NCBI GenBank assembly: GCA_014380205.1
Contig: JACMKH010000129.1
Span: forward strand, 1-7,792
Origin: Sphingomonadaceae bacterium
Lineage (GTDB): Bacteria > Pseudomonadota > Alphaproteobacteria > Sphingomonadales > Sphingomonadaceae
Reading direction: 5' to 3'
DNA length: 7,792 nt
Shown: positions 6,704-7,792 of the stretch, in pieces
Layout: every line of letters begins with the position of its first letter
Position numbering within the stretch: position 1 is the stretch's first letter
Notes under the pieces: model-generated
What the model saw: only the letters and a program-made list of their open reading frames with translations
Told to the model about the DNA's origin: nothing
Database searches by the model: none
Position numbers and translations under genes: made by a program

Positions 6704-6738
6704 GCGGGCAGGAAAAATCGCGCGGGTAGGGAAAATCG
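6703..6738 (+). repeat. 18-bp tandem direct repeat before the HTH-VOC gene
   Basis: CGCGGGCAGGAAAAATCG (6703-6720) is followed directly by CGCGGGTAGGGAAAATCG (6721-6738), 16 of 18 bases identical. The second copy ends one base before the ATG at 6740 and supplies its Shine-Dalgarno (AGGGA, 6728-6732); the first copy carries an equivalent AGGAA. The repeat thus duplicates the ribosome-binding region. It could be a slippage product or paired binding sites for the gene's own product. Confidence 0.6.
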
Positions 6739-6739
6739 G

Positions 6740-7390
6740 ATGCCGGGGCGCTATGCCATGGCCATGCCGACCAGCAGACCGCGCGGGCGCCCGCCCCATG
6801 ACGACATCCTCACCCCGGCGGAATGGCGCGTCGTCGATGCGGTGCGACACGGCCGAACCAACGCCCAGATCGCGGCGGGGCAGCGGGTCAGCCTCGACGC
6901 CGTAAAATATCACGTCGCCAACGCGCTCGCCAAGCTCGGCCTGCCCGACCGGCGAGCGCTGCGGCGCTGGCGCGGCATTCGCAACGACAGCAGGCTCGCG
7001 ACGATGGAGGAAGCCATGGAGCAGGAATTGAAGATCGGATCGATCGGCCAAATCGCGCGCACGGTGAAGGATATCGACGCGGCGCGCGCATGGTATGGCG
7101 AAACGCTGGGGCTGACCCACCTCTATTCGTTCGGCAATCTCGCCTTCTTCGATTGCGGCGGCGTTCGGCTGTTCCTGTCGCAGGGCGATGGCGACGCGGC
7201 CGAATCGATTCTCTATTTCCAGGTCGACGACGTGCGCGTGGCGTGCGAGGCGCTGTCCGCGCGCGGCATAGCATTCACCCACGCGCCGCACATGATCCAC
7301 CGCCACGAGGACGGCACCGAGGAGTGGATGGCGTTCTTCGAGGACAATGAAGGGCGGCCGCTTGGCATCATGAGCCAGGCGCGGGATTGA
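6740..7390 (+). CDS. Fusion of LuxR-type HTH and glyoxalase/VOC domain
   Basis: The 216-residue protein joins two domains. Residues of about 24-80 are a LuxR/GerE-type helix-turn-helix (LTPAEWRVVDAVRHGRTNAQIA, then the recognition helix region VSLDAVKYHVANALAKLGL), preceded by a basic RPRGRPP stretch (13-19) that resembles an AT-hook core. Residues of about 100-212 are a VOC (glyoxalase/bleomycin-resistance) fold: GQIARTVKDIDAARAWYGETLGL, FFDCGGVRLFLS, ILYFQVDDV and a PLGIMS end. Gln104 stands where the first metal ligand falls; the usual C-terminal glutamate ligand is absent, so metal-dependent catalysis is doubtful and ligand binding is plausible. The likely role is a cytosolic transcription regulator with a small-molecule sensing domain, which is inference. 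The ATG at 6740 has AGGGA 7 bases upstream; 6758 and 6764 are alternatives. A strong internal start occurs at 7016. It is divergent from purL, with a 79-bp shared region. Confidence 0.85.
   Translation: MPGRYAMAMPTSRPRGRPPHDDILTPAEWRVVDAVRHGRTNAQIAAGQRVSLDAVKYHVANALAKLGLPDRRALRRWRGIRNDSRLATMEEAMEQELKIGSIGQIARTVKDIDAARAWYGETLGLTHLYSFGNLAFFDCGGVRLFLSQGDGDAAESILYFQVDDVRVACEALSARGIAFTHAPHMIHRHEDGTEEWMAFFEDNEGRPLGIMSQARD
7006..7018 (+). promoter_or_regulatory. Internal ribosome-binding site and ATG at the HTH-VOC junction
   Basis: GGAGGAA (7006-7012) precedes an in-frame ATG at 7016 (Met93) by a near-ideal distance. This Shine-Dalgarno is stronger than the one at 6740. Initiation here would give a 124-residue protein (7016-7390) consisting of the complete VOC domain without the HTH. 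Another in-frame ATG at 7004 has no comparable signal. Sequence evidence is direct; use of the site in cells is inference. Confidence 0.45.
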
Positions 7391-7402
7391 GCGCGGCGGC
7401 GC

Positions 7403-7792
7403 TTATTCGCGGCGCGTGGCGGTCAGGAAATAGTCGAGGTTCGTGCGCGCGCCGATGGCAAATCCTCGCGCGGGAGAGAAGGTCAGACCCGAGATGTCGC
7501 GCACCGTCAGCCCCTCGGCCTGGCACAGCGCGGTCAGCTCTTCGGGCTTGAGGAAGCGCGACCAGTCGTGCGTGCCCTTGGGGATGAGGCCCGCGCCCTC
7601 ACCGATCGTGATCATCGCCAGGCGCGAGAGCGCGGTGCGGTTGGGGGTCGAGAGGATGGCGAGGCCGCCGGGGGCGAGCGCGGCGGCGAGGCCCGCGACA
7701 AAGGCGCGCGGGTCGGCGGCGTGCTCGACGACCTCCATCGCGGTGACGAGATCGTAAGCTCCGGGCTCGGCGCTCTCGATGCCGCCAACGAC
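7403..7792 (-). CDS. ubiG: Ubiquinone biosynthesis O-methyltransferase UbiG, C-terminal part
   Basis: UbiG is the SAM-dependent methyltransferase that performs both O-methylations in ubiquinone synthesis, at the inner membrane. The window holds the last 129 codons; the start lies beyond 7792. The reading frame is open to the window edge, starting VVGGIESAEPGAYDLVTAMEVVEH. Matches to the family: YDLVTAMEVVEHAADP (SAM-domain motif around the acidic turn), LAPGGLAILSTPNRT, and the UbiG-specific IPKGTHDWSRFLKPEEL, followed by the conserved end ISGLTFSP and LDYFLTATRRE. It is convergent with the HTH-VOC gene, with 12 bp between the two stops and no visible terminator there. Confidence 0.95.
   Translation of the reverse strand, partial: VVGGIESAEPGAYDLVTAMEVVEHAADPRAFVAGLAAALAPGGLAILSTPNRTALSRLAMITIGEGAGLIPKGTHDWSRFLKPEELTALCQAEGLTVRDISGLTFSPARGFAIGARTNLDYFLTATRRE

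Noticed and set aside
6692..7306. 204-codon minus-strand open frame opposite the HTH-VOC gene
   Set aside because: The plus-strand product has two recognisable domains and a Shine-Dalgarno; the minus frame has neither.

Overview
The window looks like chromosomal housekeeping DNA from a high-GC alphaproteobacterium, most likely a sphingomonad. This is inferred from the roughly two-thirds GC content, the protein sequences (PurL, UbiG, bacterioferritin, DUF418) and the gene style; no rRNA or other taxonomic marker is present. Every stretch longer than about 150 bases is coding. There are no tRNAs, rRNAs, CRISPR arrays, insertion sequences or integrases. The two end genes are cut by the window edges (purK on the left, ubiG on the right).

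Layout, left to right. Positions 1-2432 form a minus-strand block transcribed leftwards: bfd (2Fe-2S ferredoxin), bfr (bacterioferritin), a secreted right-handed beta-helix protein, purE, and the first 16 codons of purK. bfd and bfr form an iron storage and release pair; a Fur-box-like palindrome lies upstream of bfd. purE and purK overlap by ATGA and carry out the AIR-to-CAIR step of purine synthesis. Positions 2525-3229 hold a plus-strand gene for an unrecognised small lipoprotein, divergent from bfd. Positions 3224-6660 are purL followed by a DUF418 membrane protein, joined by a TGATG stop/start overlap. Positions 6740-7390 encode, divergently from purL, a compact protein that joins an N-terminal LuxR-type helix-turn-helix to a C-terminal glyoxalase/VOC domain. 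Positions 7403-7792 are the 3' part of ubiG (ubiquinone methyltransferase), convergent with it.

Points of most interest: (1) the HTH-VOC fusion, which has the HTH at the unusual end and a strong internal Shine-Dalgarno plus ATG at the domain junction; (2) a roughly 430-bp low-GC patch with foreign codon usage inside the 3' third of purL, consistent with homologous import; (3) hairpins placed directly before the purE start codon and in the purL leader; (4) an 18-bp tandem repeat that duplicates the ribosome-binding region of the HTH-VOC gene; (5) three TTAACC sites spaced exactly 24 bp apart upstream of the beta-helix gene. I see no clear undescribed multi-gene system. The HTH-VOC protein is the best candidate for unexplored biology.
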